Shown: positions 17,489 to 25,650 of the stretch, piece by piece
Layout of the letters: the number at the start of each line of letters is the position of its first letter
How positions within the stretch are numbered: the stretch's first letter is position 1
Assembly (NCBI RefSeq): GCF_011303955.1
Contig: NZ_CP049886.1
Location: 1,116,001-1,180,000, forward strand
DNA: 64,000 nucleotides
Source: Vagococcus coleopterorum
GTDB lineage: Bacteria > Bacillota > Bacilli > Lactobacillales > Vagococcaceae
Reading direction: 5' to 3'
Program-made: the position numbers and the translations under genes
The notes under the pieces: model-generated
Told to the model about the DNA's origin: nothing
Seen by the model: the letters and a program-made list of their open reading frames with translations, nothing else
Databases searched by the model: none

Positions 17489-18046
17489 ATGGGACAAGGA
17501 TATGTGACGAAACAAGCACTGTCGTTAGCGTTAAAAGATTTAATGAAATCACAACCGCTAGATAAAATCAGAGTGAATCATGTAACTGAATATGCCAAAG
17601 TATCTCGTAATACCTTTTATTATCATTTTTCTGATATTAATGAGCTATTAGCCTGGACCTATGACAATGAAGTCGTGAATGGTTTGGGTCGTTTTCAAGG
17701 GATCAATACATGGCAAGAAGGTTTAATGCAAGTATTGGATTACACTGAAGCAAATAAAGCGTTTTGTTTAAATACTTTTCACTCTTTAAGTCGTGATCGA
17801 TTAGAGAATTTTTTGTATGAAATTACAAATAGTATGCTGTTATCTATCATGGTTGATAATCCAGCGATGTGTGATGTTAAAGACCAAACACGCAAAGAGA
17901 TTGCCGATTTTTACGGGCGAGCGATTGTCGCGCAAGTTATTCATTGGCTAGTTATTAACTTACGTGAAGAGAAACGTGATTTAGTCGACCGAATTGAGCG
18001 GATGACTGTGGGGACGATCGAAAAAGTAGCAGAACATTATTTATAA
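17489..18046 (+). CDS. TetR/AcrR-family regulator (DhaS-like)
   Basis: A 185-residue regulator. The N-terminal helix-turn-helix spans about residues 8-55 (KIRVNHVTEYAKVSRNTFYYHF). The C-terminal domain (TYDNEVVNG...) fits the TetR subgroup that includes DhaS. Ligand and targets are unknown. The start follows GTAGGAGG, 19 bases after cvfB, and a strong terminator ends the unit. Confidence 0.87.
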   Translation: MGQGYVTKQALSLALKDLMKSQPLDKIRVNHVTEYAKVSRNTFYYHFSDINELLAWTYDNEVVNGLGRFQGINTWQEGLMQVLDYTEANKAFCLNTFHSLSRDRLENFLYEITNSMLLSIMVDNPAMCDVKDQTRKEIADFYGRAIVAQVIHWLVINLREEKRDLVDRIERMTVGTIEKVAEHYL

Positions 18047-18060
18047 TCAACTATTTTTAG

Positions 18061-18109
18061 TACAAAAACACGATAGTGCACAAAAACTGTGCATTATCGT
18101 GTTTTTGTC
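18061..18109 (+). terminator. Strong terminator after cvfB-tetR
   Basis: A 17-bp stem starting AAAAACACGATAGTGCA, loop CAAAAACTG, one mismatch, then a T-run. Confidence 0.9.
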
Positions 18110-18191
18110 TATATTCTTTATTTTTAAAGGGCGTATTCTAAGGGTGTAGAAATTATTACATACATTATTTTATTTGTAGGAGGAGATTTAT

Positions 18192-19112
18192 ATGTTTTTC
18201 TTTGAAAGTATGCCTTGGCAATCAGCTCTTATGTGGTTTGTCGTATTAGGTGCGTTAATCGGACTGAATGAAATCAGCCGCCTTAACAAATGGGTTGCAT
18301 TAGTTATGTTCACTGTTGTGCCAATCGTCTTAACGATTTTTGTTTGGCCAACAACTGCTGGTCCTGGTAGTAGTACAGGAACTTGGTTCCACTGGGTTAA
18401 AGTTTATTCAGCTTTAGCAGGATGTCTAGGTTTCTGGTATATCCGTTACGTTAAAGGATCAACAGCAAGCAAATACTTGTTAATGTTCCCACCGTTTATT
18501 TTAGCTTTCAACATTATGGAAGCAGTTATCCGTGACTTCCAAGTTTATAACATGCACGTTGATGGTATGGTAGATGGCGTTCGTATGATTTCAGGTAGCT
18601 GGAACATTATGAATGGTATCGCTGGTATCTTAAACATCGTTACTATCTGTGGTTGGATGGGTATCCAAGTAAGTAAAAACAAACAAAAAGACATGGTTTG
18701 GGCTGACCAAATGTGGTTCTGGATCATTGCTTATGATGTTTGGAACTTCGCTTATGTTTATAACTGTGTATCAGATCACTCATTCTATGCTGGTTTAGCG
18801 TTATTATTATCATGTACTATTCCTGCATTTTTCATCAAAAAAGGTGCTTGGTTACAACACCGTGCTCACACATTAGCATTCTGGATGATGTTTACAATGA
18901 CATTCCCAGCGTTCGTAGGTGAGTCACAATTTGCAGTTCAGAGCTCACACAGTACAACAGCATTATTCGTACTAAGCTTCGCTGCATTAGTAATCAACAT
19001 TGCAGTATTTGTTTACCACATCTACACAATTAAAACTAAAAAACGTAACGTTCTTAAAGAAGAAGTTTACGTTGATTCTAAATCATTCCAAGACGTTAAA
19101 AACGCTAACTAA
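18192..19112 (+). CDS. DUF5692-like integral membrane protein, copy 1
   Basis: A 306-residue protein with about nine hydrophobic segments and a basic cytoplasmic tail. It is rich in Trp; landmark stretches are TWFHWVKVYS, FNIMEAVIRDF, WNFAYVYN and HRAHTLA. I recognise it as the DUF5692 type, of unknown function. The landmarks recur in the 276-residue protein at 57340-58170. GTAGGAGGAG gives a very strong start. It stands alone, with a terminator on each side. Confidence 0.8.
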   Translation: MFFFESMPWQSALMWFVVLGALIGLNEISRLNKWVALVMFTVVPIVLTIFVWPTTAGPGSSTGTWFHWVKVYSALAGCLGFWYIRYVKGSTASKYLLMFPPFILAFNIMEAVIRDFQVYNMHVDGMVDGVRMISGSWNIMNGIAGILNIVTICGWMGIQVSKNKQKDMVWADQMWFWIIAYDVWNFAYVYNCVSDHSFYAGLALLLSCTIPAFFIKKGAWLQHRAHTLAFWMMFTMTFPAFVGESQFAVQSSHSTTALFVLSFAALVINIAVFVYHIYTIKTKKRNVLKEEVYVDSKSFQDVKNAN

Positions 19113-19118
19113 TGATTT

Positions 19119-19150
19119 TAAAGCAGAGACTTTGTCTCTGCTTTTTTTGT
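19119..19150 (+). terminator. Terminator
   Basis: AAAGCAGAGAC, TTT, GTCTCTGCTTTTTTT. Confidence 0.92.
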
Positions 19151-19163
19151 TTTAATTTCTAAT

Positions 19164-19201
19164 TGAGAATGATTGCATTGGAGTGGACCATAGATTATAA
19201 T
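19164..19201 (+). promoter_or_regulatory. Candidate fur promoter with a partial Fur box
   Basis: TTGCAT (19173-19178), 17-bp spacer, TATAAT (19196-19201). TGAGAATGATT (19164-19174), overlapping the -35, matches one arm of the Fur consensus (TGATAATNATT) with one change, but the second arm is poor. Autoregulation is possible. Confidence 0.4.
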
Positions 19202-19265
19202 GGTTACAAATGAGCTTGACGAATTAAGATGTTATTTTAGAATGGTTCTAATTAAGGAGGAAGTC

Positions 19266-19715
19266 ATGGACACATCAGCAAAATTAGCAAAAATCAGAAA
19301 ACAGCTCCATGATGGTGGCTATAAGCTAACTCCGCAACGCGAATCGACAGTCTTAGTGTTGTTAGAAAATGATAAAGATCATTTATCAGCAGAAGAAATC
19401 TATATGTTAGTTAAACAAAAGAGTCCGGAAATCGGCTTGGCGACGGTCTATCGGACAGTTGAAATGCTGACAGAATTGAAAGTTGTCGATAAAATTAGTT
19501 TTAATGATGGTGTGGCACGCTATGACTTACGTAAAGAAGGTGCCAAGCATTTCCATCATCATTTGCTTTGTTTAGAATGCGGTAGTATTCAAGAAGTCGA
19601 AGAAGACTTACTATTAGAAGTAGAAAAAACGGTTGAATCACAATTTAAATTTAAAGTAAGCGATCACCGTCTAACGTTCCACGGTGTTTGTAAGGAATGT
19701 CAAAACAAGGCTTAG
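19266..19715 (+). CDS. fur: Fur-family metal-responsive regulator
   Basis: A 149-residue regulator. The N-terminal winged helix includes KLTPQRESTVLVLLE and IGLATVYRTVEML. The metal sites are visible in HFHHHLLCLECG and the C-terminal CKEC (two CxxC pairs, structural zinc). I use the ATG at 19266, which has AAGGAGG 4-10 bases upstream; the frame is open to 19200 without a site. This could be Fur (iron), Zur or PerR; absence of clear subgroup residues leaves the metal open, with Fur the most likely. Confidence 0.88.
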   Translation: MDTSAKLAKIRKQLHDGGYKLTPQRESTVLVLLENDKDHLSAEEIYMLVKQKSPEIGLATVYRTVEMLTELKVVDKISFNDGVARYDLRKEGAKHFHHHLLCLECGSIQEVEEDLLLEVEKTVESQFKFKVSDHRLTFHGVCKECQNKA

Positions 19716-19731
19716 GTCTTGTTTTTTTGTT
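19703..19731 (+). terminator. Terminator overlapping the fur stop
   Basis: AAACAAG, loop GCTTAGGT, CTTGTTTTTTT. Confidence 0.8.
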
Positions 19732-19738
19732 TTCAAAG

Positions 19739-19768
19739 TTGATTGCCAGTATTCAACTACGTTATAAT
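19739..19768 (+). promoter_or_regulatory. Candidate xerD promoter
   Basis: TTGATT (19739-19744), 18-bp spacer, TATAAT (19763-19768). Confidence 0.5.
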
Positions 19769-19795
19769 GATAGGAAGAAAGTTAGGGGTGAGTCT

Positions 19796-20686
19796 GTGGA
19801 AAATAATTTAAATGATTATATGCATTATTTGAAAATTGAACGCGGCTTATCAGAGAATACTATCGTTAGCTATCAACGTGACTTGATGCAGTATCTTGAT
19901 TATTTAAAACAAGAAAATATAACGAGTTGGGAACAAGTAGATCGTTATTTTGTGTTAGGCTTTTTAAAGACGATGAATGATGAAAATAAATCATCAGCCA
20001 CTATTACAAGAATGATCACTAGCCTACGGAAGTTCCATCAGTTTTTAAGACAAGAGCGTTATACGGATAATGATCCTATGCAACATATTGAAACGCCTAA
20101 GAAAGCTAAGAAGTTGCCTAAGAGCTTGTCTTTAAAGGAAATCGAAGAAATTTTAGAAGCGCCAGACACGACGGATAAATTTGGGATTCGTGACCGAGCG
20201 ATTTTGGAAGTCATGTATGCTACAGGGTTGCGTGTAACCGAATTAATCAACCTAAAATTATCTGATCTCCATTTATCCCTTGGTTTAATTCAAACAATCG
20301 GTAAAGGGGATAAAGAACGAATTATTCCGTTAGGTGACATTGCCATTAACTGGATTAATATCTACCTGGAAAAGAGTCGTCCATTACTGGTTAGACTAGG
20401 ACAGAACGAACCCTACTTATTTTTAAACCATCACGGTCGGGGCTTTAGTCGTCAAGGTATTTGGAAGAATCTTGTTGCACATGTTAAAAAAGCAGGAATT
20501 GAAAAAGAAGTCACACCCCATACGTTACGCCATAGTTTTGCCACCCATTTACTTGAGAACGGAGCTGACTTGCGAGTTGTTCAAGAATTGTTAGGGCATG
20601 CTGATATTTCCACTACTCAAATTTACACACACATTACGAAACAACGAATGTCAGATGTCTATAAAGATCACTTCCCGAGAGCTTAG
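19796..20686 (+). CDS. xerD: Tyrosine recombinase XerD
   Basis: Partner of XerC at dif, 296 residues. The N-terminal SAM-like domain (about 1-90) is followed by the catalytic domain with Arg in GLRVTE, Lys in GKGDKER, HTLRHSFATH, GHADISTTQ and Tyr in QIYTH. I use the GTG at 19796, after AGGGGTG; the frame runs open to 19697, but that part overlaps fur. Position before scpA-scpB-rluB is the standard Firmicutes arrangement and supports XerD rather than XerC. Confidence 0.93.
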   Translation: MENNLNDYMHYLKIERGLSENTIVSYQRDLMQYLDYLKQENITSWEQVDRYFVLGFLKTMNDENKSSATITRMITSLRKFHQFLRQERYTDNDPMQHIETPKKAKKLPKSLSLKEIEEILEAPDTTDKFGIRDRAILEVMYATGLRVTELINLKLSDLHLSLGLIQTIGKGDKERIIPLGDIAINWINIYLEKSRPLLVRLGQNEPYLFLNHHGRGFSRQGIWKNLVAHVKKAGIEKEVTPHTLRHSFATHLLENGADLRVVQELLGHADISTTQIYTHITKQRMSDVYKDHFPRA

Positions 20687-20746
20687 AAACATAGCGGATT
20701 CATTATTTTTTATGTTATAATAAATTTTTACCAAAGGAGTGGAATC

Positions 20747-21535
20747 ATGGAGAAATTAAATGTTAAATTAGATGTCTTTGAGGGACCACTCGATTTATTA
20801 TTACATTTGATTAAAACACTAGAAGTTGATATTTATGATATTCCAATCGCGGATATCACAACTCAATATATGAATTATATAAAAAGCATGGAAATCTTAC
20901 AGTTAGAAGTTGCCGGTGATTACATTGTCATGGCAGCGACGTTAATGTCGATTAAGAGTAAAATGTTACTGCCTAAGCAAGAACTAATCTTAGATGAAGA
21001 TGGTGAACTTGTAGAAGACGGAGATGATCCACGTGCGGCGTTAGTTGCTCAATTGCTGGAGTATCGTAAGTTTAAATATGCAGCGACTGTCTTACAAGTT
21101 AAAGAAGAAGAGCGTGGTCAATATTACACGAAAGAACCTTCTGACTTAAGTGAATACAAAGAAGAGATGGAGCCGTTAGAACCAGGTGAAGTCAGTACCA
21201 TTGATTTATTCTTAGCCTTTCATGATATCTTAGAGCGTCGTAAGCATTTGGGACCACAAGAAACAACTATCACAAACGACCAAGAGTCTGTTGATGATAA
21301 GATGACATTTATTGCGAATATGATGAAGGAATTACCAGCTAAAACCGGTATTCCTTTTGGTTCGTTATTTGTAACGTATACTAAGAGTGAAATTGTGACG
21401 ACCTTTATGGCATTGCTTGAGTTAATCAAGTCACGTAAAATTATTGCCAAACAGGATGATAATTACGAACCAATTATGATGTACAATCAACAAATTATTA
21501 ATGAGTCAGCTGATGAAGCGAATGATATAGAGTAG
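20747..21535 (+). CDS. scpA: Segregation and condensation protein A
   Basis: Kleisin subunit of the SMC-ScpA-ScpB condensin, which compacts and separates new chromosomes. The N-terminus KLDVFEGPLDLLLHLI and VAGDYIVMAATLMSIKSKMLLP are diagnostic, and the C-terminal winged helix (VTTFMALLELIKSRKI) binds the SMC head. 262 residues, full length. AAAGGAG precedes the ATG. scpB follows 9 bases later. Confidence 0.97.
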   Translation: MEKLNVKLDVFEGPLDLLLHLIKTLEVDIYDIPIADITTQYMNYIKSMEILQLEVAGDYIVMAATLMSIKSKMLLPKQELILDEDGELVEDGDDPRAALVAQLLEYRKFKYAATVLQVKEEERGQYYTKEPSDLSEYKEEMEPLEPGEVSTIDLFLAFHDILERRKHLGPQETTITNDQESVDDKMTFIANMMKELPAKTGIPFGSLFVTYTKSEIVTTFMALLELIKSRKIIAKQDDNYEPIMMYNQQIINESADEANDIE

Positions 21536-21544
21536 GAGACACAG

Positions 21545-22180
21545 ATGAAAATTACGGGTCAAATTGAGGCGTTGTTATTTGTTGCAGGAGATGAGGGAGT
21601 TTCATTAGATGAGCTTGCTTCTTTGATTGATGAGCCAACAGCAACGATTTTCAAAGGAATTGAAGAATTAAAAGCAAGTCATTTAGATAATGATGCATCA
21701 GCATTACATATTTTAGAAGTCGGCAATCACTTTATCTTAACGACTAAAAAAGATTACGCTGAGTTAATCAAAGATTACGCTCAATCACCACTATCTAATA
21801 GCTTGTCTCAGTCAGCTTTAGAAGTCTTGTCGATTATTGCGTATAAACAACCTATCACACGAATGCAAGTTGATGAGATTCGTGGGGTTCAGTCATCGTC
21901 GGCTGTTCAAAAATTAGTGGCGCGTCAATTGATTGAAGAAAAATCACGTGTTGACGGTCCAGGTCGTGCTATTCTTTATGGCACAACAGAATACTTTATG
22001 AATTATTTCGGTTTGGAAAATATGACAGACTTACCGTCTATTGAAGAGATGGAAGATGAGATTGAAAAAGAAATTCCAAGCGACTTGTTCTTCGATAATT
22101 TTAAAGAAGATTTAGACGGACTTGAAAATAAAACTGAAAATGCAGATGAGTCTGATAGTTCAGTAGAGGAGACAAACTAA
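21545..22180 (+). CDS. scpB: Segregation and condensation protein B
   Basis: Dimeric winged-helix partner of ScpA in the condensin complex. Family landmarks are IEALLFVAGDEGVS, ALEVLSIIAYKQPITRMQVD and GRAILYGTTEYF. 211 residues with an acidic C-terminal tail from about residue 175. Its last base overlaps the first base of rluB, so translation is coupled. Confidence 0.97.
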   Translation: MKITGQIEALLFVAGDEGVSLDELASLIDEPTATIFKGIEELKASHLDNDASALHILEVGNHFILTTKKDYAELIKDYAQSPLSNSLSQSALEVLSIIAYKQPITRMQVDEIRGVQSSSAVQKLVARQLIEEKSRVDGPGRAILYGTTEYFMNYFGLENMTDLPSIEEMEDEIEKEIPSDLFFDNFKEDLDGLENKTENADESDSSVEETN

Positions 22181-22896
22181 TGGAAAGATTGCAAAAAGTT
22201 ATTGCTCAAAGCGGTGTTGCATCAAGAAGAAAAGCCGAGGAATTAATTCGCCAAGGTCAAGTTGAAGTTAATGACAAAATTGTCACTGAAATGGGTGTGA
22301 AGGTTGCTAAGGGCGATAAAATTGCGGTTAGCGGTGTTCCAATTACTCAAGAAGAGAATGTGTACTTTATGTTGTACAAGCCTAGAGGTGTTATCTCTGC
22401 GGTGTCTGATGACAAAGGGCGCAAAGTGGTAACTGACTTTTTACCAGGTGTTTCAGAACGCATTTACCCAGTTGGTCGTTTAGATTACGACACAACAGGT
22501 TTGTTATTATTAACAAATGATGGCGATTTTGCCAATGCCCTGACACATCCAAAGCATGAAGTTGATAAAACCTATATTGCAAAAGTTAAAGGTGTCCCAT
22601 TCCCTCATGATTTAAAACCACTGACTAAAGGGGTTAAAATCGATGGCTGGAAAACAGCTCCAGCTCAATATCGAATTATTTCAACGGATAACGAAAAGAA
22701 AACAGCAATTGTTGAGTTAATCATTCATGAAGGACGTAACCATCAAGTTAAAAAAATGTTAGAAGCGGTGGGCTTCCCAGTGACAAAATTAAAACGTGAG
22801 TTGTATGGAAATCTTGACTTAGTTGGTTTAAAACCAGGTCAATACCGTGCGTTAAGTCGTAAAGAAATTAGCTCATTAATGGAATTAACTAAATAG
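22180..22896 (+). CDS. rluB: 23S rRNA pseudouridine synthase B
   Basis: Makes pseudouridine in 23S rRNA helix 89 (RluB type). The N-terminal S4 domain (MERLQKVIAQSGVASRRKAEELI) is followed by the catalytic domain with the active Asp in GRLDYDTTGLLLLTNDG. The C-terminal GRNHQVKKMLEAVG is conserved in the family. 238 residues. Stop and start share a base with scpB, and a small hypothetical gene follows after 16 bases. Confidence 0.94.
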   Translation: MERLQKVIAQSGVASRRKAEELIRQGQVEVNDKIVTEMGVKVAKGDKIAVSGVPITQEENVYFMLYKPRGVISAVSDDKGRKVVTDFLPGVSERIYPVGRLDYDTTGLLLLTNDGDFANALTHPKHEVDKTYIAKVKGVPFPHDLKPLTKGVKIDGWKTAPAQYRIISTDNEKKTAIVELIIHEGRNHQVKKMLEAVGFPVTKLKRELYGNLDLVGLKPGQYRALSRKEISSLMELTK

Positions 22897-22912
22897 TAGA
22901 GGAGGATAAATA

Positions 22913-23350
22913 ATGAACAAATCAAGTATTAATAAGCTGTTATTTGCTGCTTTATTAATTGGTGTTGGTGGAAGTTTATTATTTAATATGTATATGACAA
23001 ATAAAAAAGCCGATCAAAGTAATCAAGCTAAGACTGAAGAGGTTGTTAAAATTAAAGCTGGTAAAACAGATCACACTTATAGAGCAGTAGTAAAATCAAT
23101 TAATAAAACAGAAGATGGTCAATTACATTCATTATTCTTAACAGATGTTAAAGGTGAAGAAGCAGCTATGTTTAATGATGGCGTGAATATTTACACTGAC
23201 GAATTAAAAGTCGGTGGTATCAAAACGGATGTTAAAGAAATCGTCGAAGGGGATAAAGTTGAACTTATCACTGCAGAACATGCGGCAGTTACAATGATGT
23301 TACCTCCTTCAATCGCGGGGAATGGTGTTGTCGGTATCAATGTTTTATAA
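22913..23350 (+). CDS. Hypothetical membrane-anchored protein
   Basis: I do not recognise this family. It has 145 residues with an N-terminal hydrophobic segment (about 9-27) followed directly by a polar extracellular part, so it is probably anchored by an uncleaved signal. The C-terminal half reads like a small beta-rich domain (EGDKVELITAEHAAVTMMLPP). AGGAGG precedes the ATG. It is the last gene of the scpA-scpB-rluB unit before a terminator, but no link to condensin can be claimed. Confidence 0.8.
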   Translation: MNKSSINKLLFAALLIGVGGSLLFNMYMTNKKADQSNQAKTEEVVKIKAGKTDHTYRAVVKSINKTEDGQLHSLFLTDVKGEEAAMFNDGVNIYTDELKVGGIKTDVKEIVEGDKVELITAEHAAVTMMLPPSIAGNGVVGINVL

Positions 23351-23353
23351 TAA

Positions 23354-23396
23354 AATTAACTACTTTTATCTAATGGGATAGAAGTGGTTTTTTTTG
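23354..23396 (+). terminator. Terminator after the scp-rluB unit
   Basis: AACTACTTTTATC, loop TAATG, GGATAGAAGTGGTT (with G-T pairs), then a run of eight T's. Confidence 0.8.
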
Positions 23397-23440
23397 TTCA
23401 AAAAAGATTGTGATGTATTTAACTTTCTCAGGCAAAACTA

Positions 23441-23468
23441 TTGATTTTAGATTTGTAATTGCTATAAT
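23441..23468 (+). promoter_or_regulatory. Promoter of the FMN riboswitch-ribU unit
   Basis: TTGATT (23441-23446), 16-bp spacer, TATAAT (23463-23468). Confidence 0.65.
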
Positions 23469-23496
23469 AATAACGAACAATTAAATAATTAAGGTT

Positions 23497-23616
23497 CGTC
23501 TTCAGGGCAGGGTGTAATTCCCGACCGGTGGTAAAGTCCACGACCTGTTGCTTCGGCAATGGCTGAATTGGTGAAATTCCAATACCGACAGTAAAGTCTG
23601 GATAAGAGAAGATAGA
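23497..23616 (+). promoter_or_regulatory. FMN riboswitch (RFN element)
   Basis: All conserved RFN boxes appear in order: CGTCTTCAGGGCAGGGTG, then AATTCCCGACCGG and TGGTAAAGTCCACGACC, then GGTGAAATTCCAATACCGAC, and AGTAAAGTCTGGATA ending with GAGAAGA, which closes helix P1 with TCTTC. When FMN is bound it should favour the downstream terminator and shut off riboflavin uptake. Confidence 0.96.
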
Positions 23617-23655
23617 GCTTATTTGATGATATTTCAGATAAGACTATGCTATTTT

Positions 23656-23686
23656 CTGCTTTCCTGTAGAAAGTAGTTTTTTTATT
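23656..23686 (+). terminator. Riboswitch-controlled terminator
   Basis: CTGCTTTC, loop CTGTA, GAAAGTAG (one G-T pair), then seven T's, before the ribU start. Confidence 0.8.
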
Positions 23687-23760
23687 TTCTAGGAAAACAG
23701 TTAGTCACATGAAAAATGATCAAATGCTTCACCTGAGATGGATCCTTCTAGGAGGATATC

Positions 23761-24327
23761 ATGAAAAAGAATCAAACGAAGGAAATGGTAGGGACAGCGA
23801 TGTTAGCAGCAATTGCTTATATCCTGTTATTAATTGCCTTTCCAGTTATTCCCGCTTTTCCATTTATGAAAGTTGACTTTAGCGAAATTGCTATCTTGAT
23901 TAGCACCTATGTGTTCGGTCCAGTAGCAGGCATTTTAACAGCTTTAGTCCGATCGTTACTACACATGTTAACAAGTGGTGAACCAGCAGCTTTCATTGGA
24001 GATGCAGCGAGTTTTATTGCAGCTTTAAGCTTTGTTTTACCGATTTATTATTTGAGTAAGACGAAACAAACGACTAAGAATCTAATCACATCATTTGTGA
24101 CAGGTACAGTTATTATGACAGTGGTTATGTCGGTTCTAAATGCCGTGGCAATTATTCCGCTGTATAGCAAGATTGCAGGGTTTGATATTGGCATGAGTGT
24201 CAGCAAATATGTCTTGTATGGGGTTGTACCTTTCAATTTGGTAAAAGGAACATTAGTGAGTATGGTGTTTATGCTAATCCATCAGAAGGTTATCCCTCTG
24301 ATTAGTAAACAAAAAAAATGTAAATAA
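23761..24327 (+). CDS. ribU: Riboflavin ECF transporter substrate-binding subunit RibU
   Basis: S component that binds riboflavin and docks on the shared EcfA-EcfA'-EcfT module, encoded elsewhere. 188 residues with about six membrane helices; the N-terminal helix carries AMLAAIAYILLLIAFPVIP and the following loop FMKVDFSEIAILI, typical of RibU. AGGAGG precedes the ATG. The FMN riboswitch upstream fixes the vitamin specificity. Confidence 0.95.
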   Translation: MKKNQTKEMVGTAMLAAIAYILLLIAFPVIPAFPFMKVDFSEIAILISTYVFGPVAGILTALVRSLLHMLTSGEPAAFIGDAASFIAALSFVLPIYYLSKTKQTTKNLITSFVTGTVIMTVVMSVLNAVAIIPLYSKIAGFDIGMSVSKYVLYGVVPFNLVKGTLVSMVFMLIHQKVIPLISKQKKCK

Positions 24328-24328
24328 C

Positions 24329-24366
24329 AAAAAACACCTTACTTTTAAAGTGAGGTGTTTTCTTGT
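24329..24366. terminator. Bidirectional terminator between ribU and ferredoxin
   Basis: AAAACACCT, loop TACTTTTAAAGTG, AGGTGTTTTC, T-rich on the right and A-rich on the left. Confidence 0.85.
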
Positions 24367-24373
24367 TTTATTT

Positions 24374-24583
24374 TTATTTTTCAACGATAATAGCACGTGT
24401 AGGGCATTCTTTATATGCTGCCATTAATTCTTGTTGAAGGGAATCTGAGACATCTAAGTCTAAAGAGTTAGAATCTTGTTTAAAGATAACAATCCCTTCA
24501 GCGGTATAATCAAATACAGAAGGTGCTAAGACTTGGCATAAGCCACAGGCGATACATTTTTCTGGGATAATAGTTGTTTTCAA
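24374..24583 (-). CDS. fer: Single-cluster [4Fe-4S] ferredoxin
   Basis: A 69-residue electron carrier. Cluster ligands are the three Cys of CIACGLC (from residue 10) and the distant Cys in ECPTRAI near the C-terminus. Only one CxxCxxC motif is present, as in B. subtilis Fer. It is divergent from ypbB-recQ, a neighbourhood shared with Bacillus. The redox partner is unknown. Confidence 0.93.
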   Translation of the reverse strand: MKTTIIPEKCIACGLCQVLAPSVFDYTAEGIVIFKQDSNSLDLDVSDSLQQELMAAYKECPTRAIIVEK

Positions 24584-24611
24584 AATATCACTCCTAAATG
24601 AGGTGTTTGCA

Positions 24612-25649
24612 TTGAACGAATTGAATACTTATATACTATCCTTATTTACTGCTGGTGACAAGTTAAGAGTCACCAGTTTATTTCAGTTATTAAAAGGTAA
24701 GCGAACTAGTTCAGTATTGATGTTTGGTTATTTAAACGGCTTATTAAAGCATTTTGGGTTATTTCCTAAACTAACAACTAAGCAGTATCAGGCAGCGGTG
24801 AACGCATTAGTTTCAAAGGATTATTTAATGCTGATTACTGATAATGTCGCGGTTATCACTGCTGCAGGTTCACGCTTGAAAACAGAGAAAGAATTTGAAG
24901 TGACAGCTTTAAATGGTGTTACTTTTTGCAATACCGCTCAAGAGTTTTTTGATCAACTGCTATTTACGACTCAGGTGATTTCTGAACTTAGTTACCATGA
25001 AAAAGAGTATTTACCGGTGGAATTAAATAGTTTCAAACAGCATCGCACTAAACTTTGGTTACAAACTAAAATAGTCAATTACCCGGAAATTAATCGACAA
25101 CTTTATCAAGAGTGGGTTGAGTTGTTACCTGGTTTACCTGAGGGGACAATAGCGTTGTTAACAGGCCATAACCAAATTGGTAAGACATATAACCAAGTTC
25201 GTAAAGATCTTTCTAACAGACCGTTAAAACAGTATTTAGCCAAAACTAATTTGATGCATCAAATGATAACGACCATCTTGATGGCTAAACAATCATTTCC
25301 GTTGTTTGTTAGTTTGTTCAAATTAACTCATGATTCTTCGGGCAATCACAGTGCCTCAGAAAGTTATCGCATGTATGAGAAAGGGCTATCAGTGACAGAG
25401 ATTATGTTACGTCGGCAATTGAAAAGAAGTACAGTTGTTGATCATATAATTGAAGGGTTAATCTTGTCTGATACGCTTCCTAGTTTTGAACTAATCCCTA
25501 AACAAGAAAGAGAAAAACTAGACGCATATCGCTCTTTAAACAGCGATTTCAAAGTATGGCGTTATGGTGATGTCATAGAAACAGAGCCGATCGTTTCGTT
25601 TTTATCATTTAGAATCTATCAAATTGAACTGTTACGGGAGGAAAAATAG
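24612..25649 (+). CDS. ypbB: YpbB-like helix-turn-helix protein encoded with recQ
   Basis: A 345-residue protein of the YpbB family found next to recQ in Firmicutes. The C-terminal part, about residues 250-300, holds a helix-turn-helix (YRMYEKGLSVTEIMLRRQL followed by VVDHI) like the HTH_40 domain found at the end of longer RecQ proteins. I chose the TTG at 24612 because GAGGTG lies 6 bases upstream; a GTG at 24603 is embedded in that site. The recQ ATG comes 1 base after its stop, so the two are coupled. Confidence 0.8.
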   Translation: MNELNTYILSLFTAGDKLRVTSLFQLLKGKRTSSVLMFGYLNGLLKHFGLFPKLTTKQYQAAVNALVSKDYLMLITDNVAVITAAGSRLKTEKEFEVTALNGVTFCNTAQEFFDQLLFTTQVISELSYHEKEYLPVELNSFKQHRTKLWLQTKIVNYPEINRQLYQEWVELLPGLPEGTIALLTGHNQIGKTYNQVRKDLSNRPLKQYLAKTNLMHQMITTILMAKQSFPLFVSLFKLTHDSSGNHSASESYRMYEKGLSVTEIMLRRQLKRSTVVDHIIEGLILSDTLPSFELIPKQEREKLDAYRSLNSDFKVWRYGDVIETEPIVSFLSFRIYQIELLREEK

Positions 25650-25650
25650 T

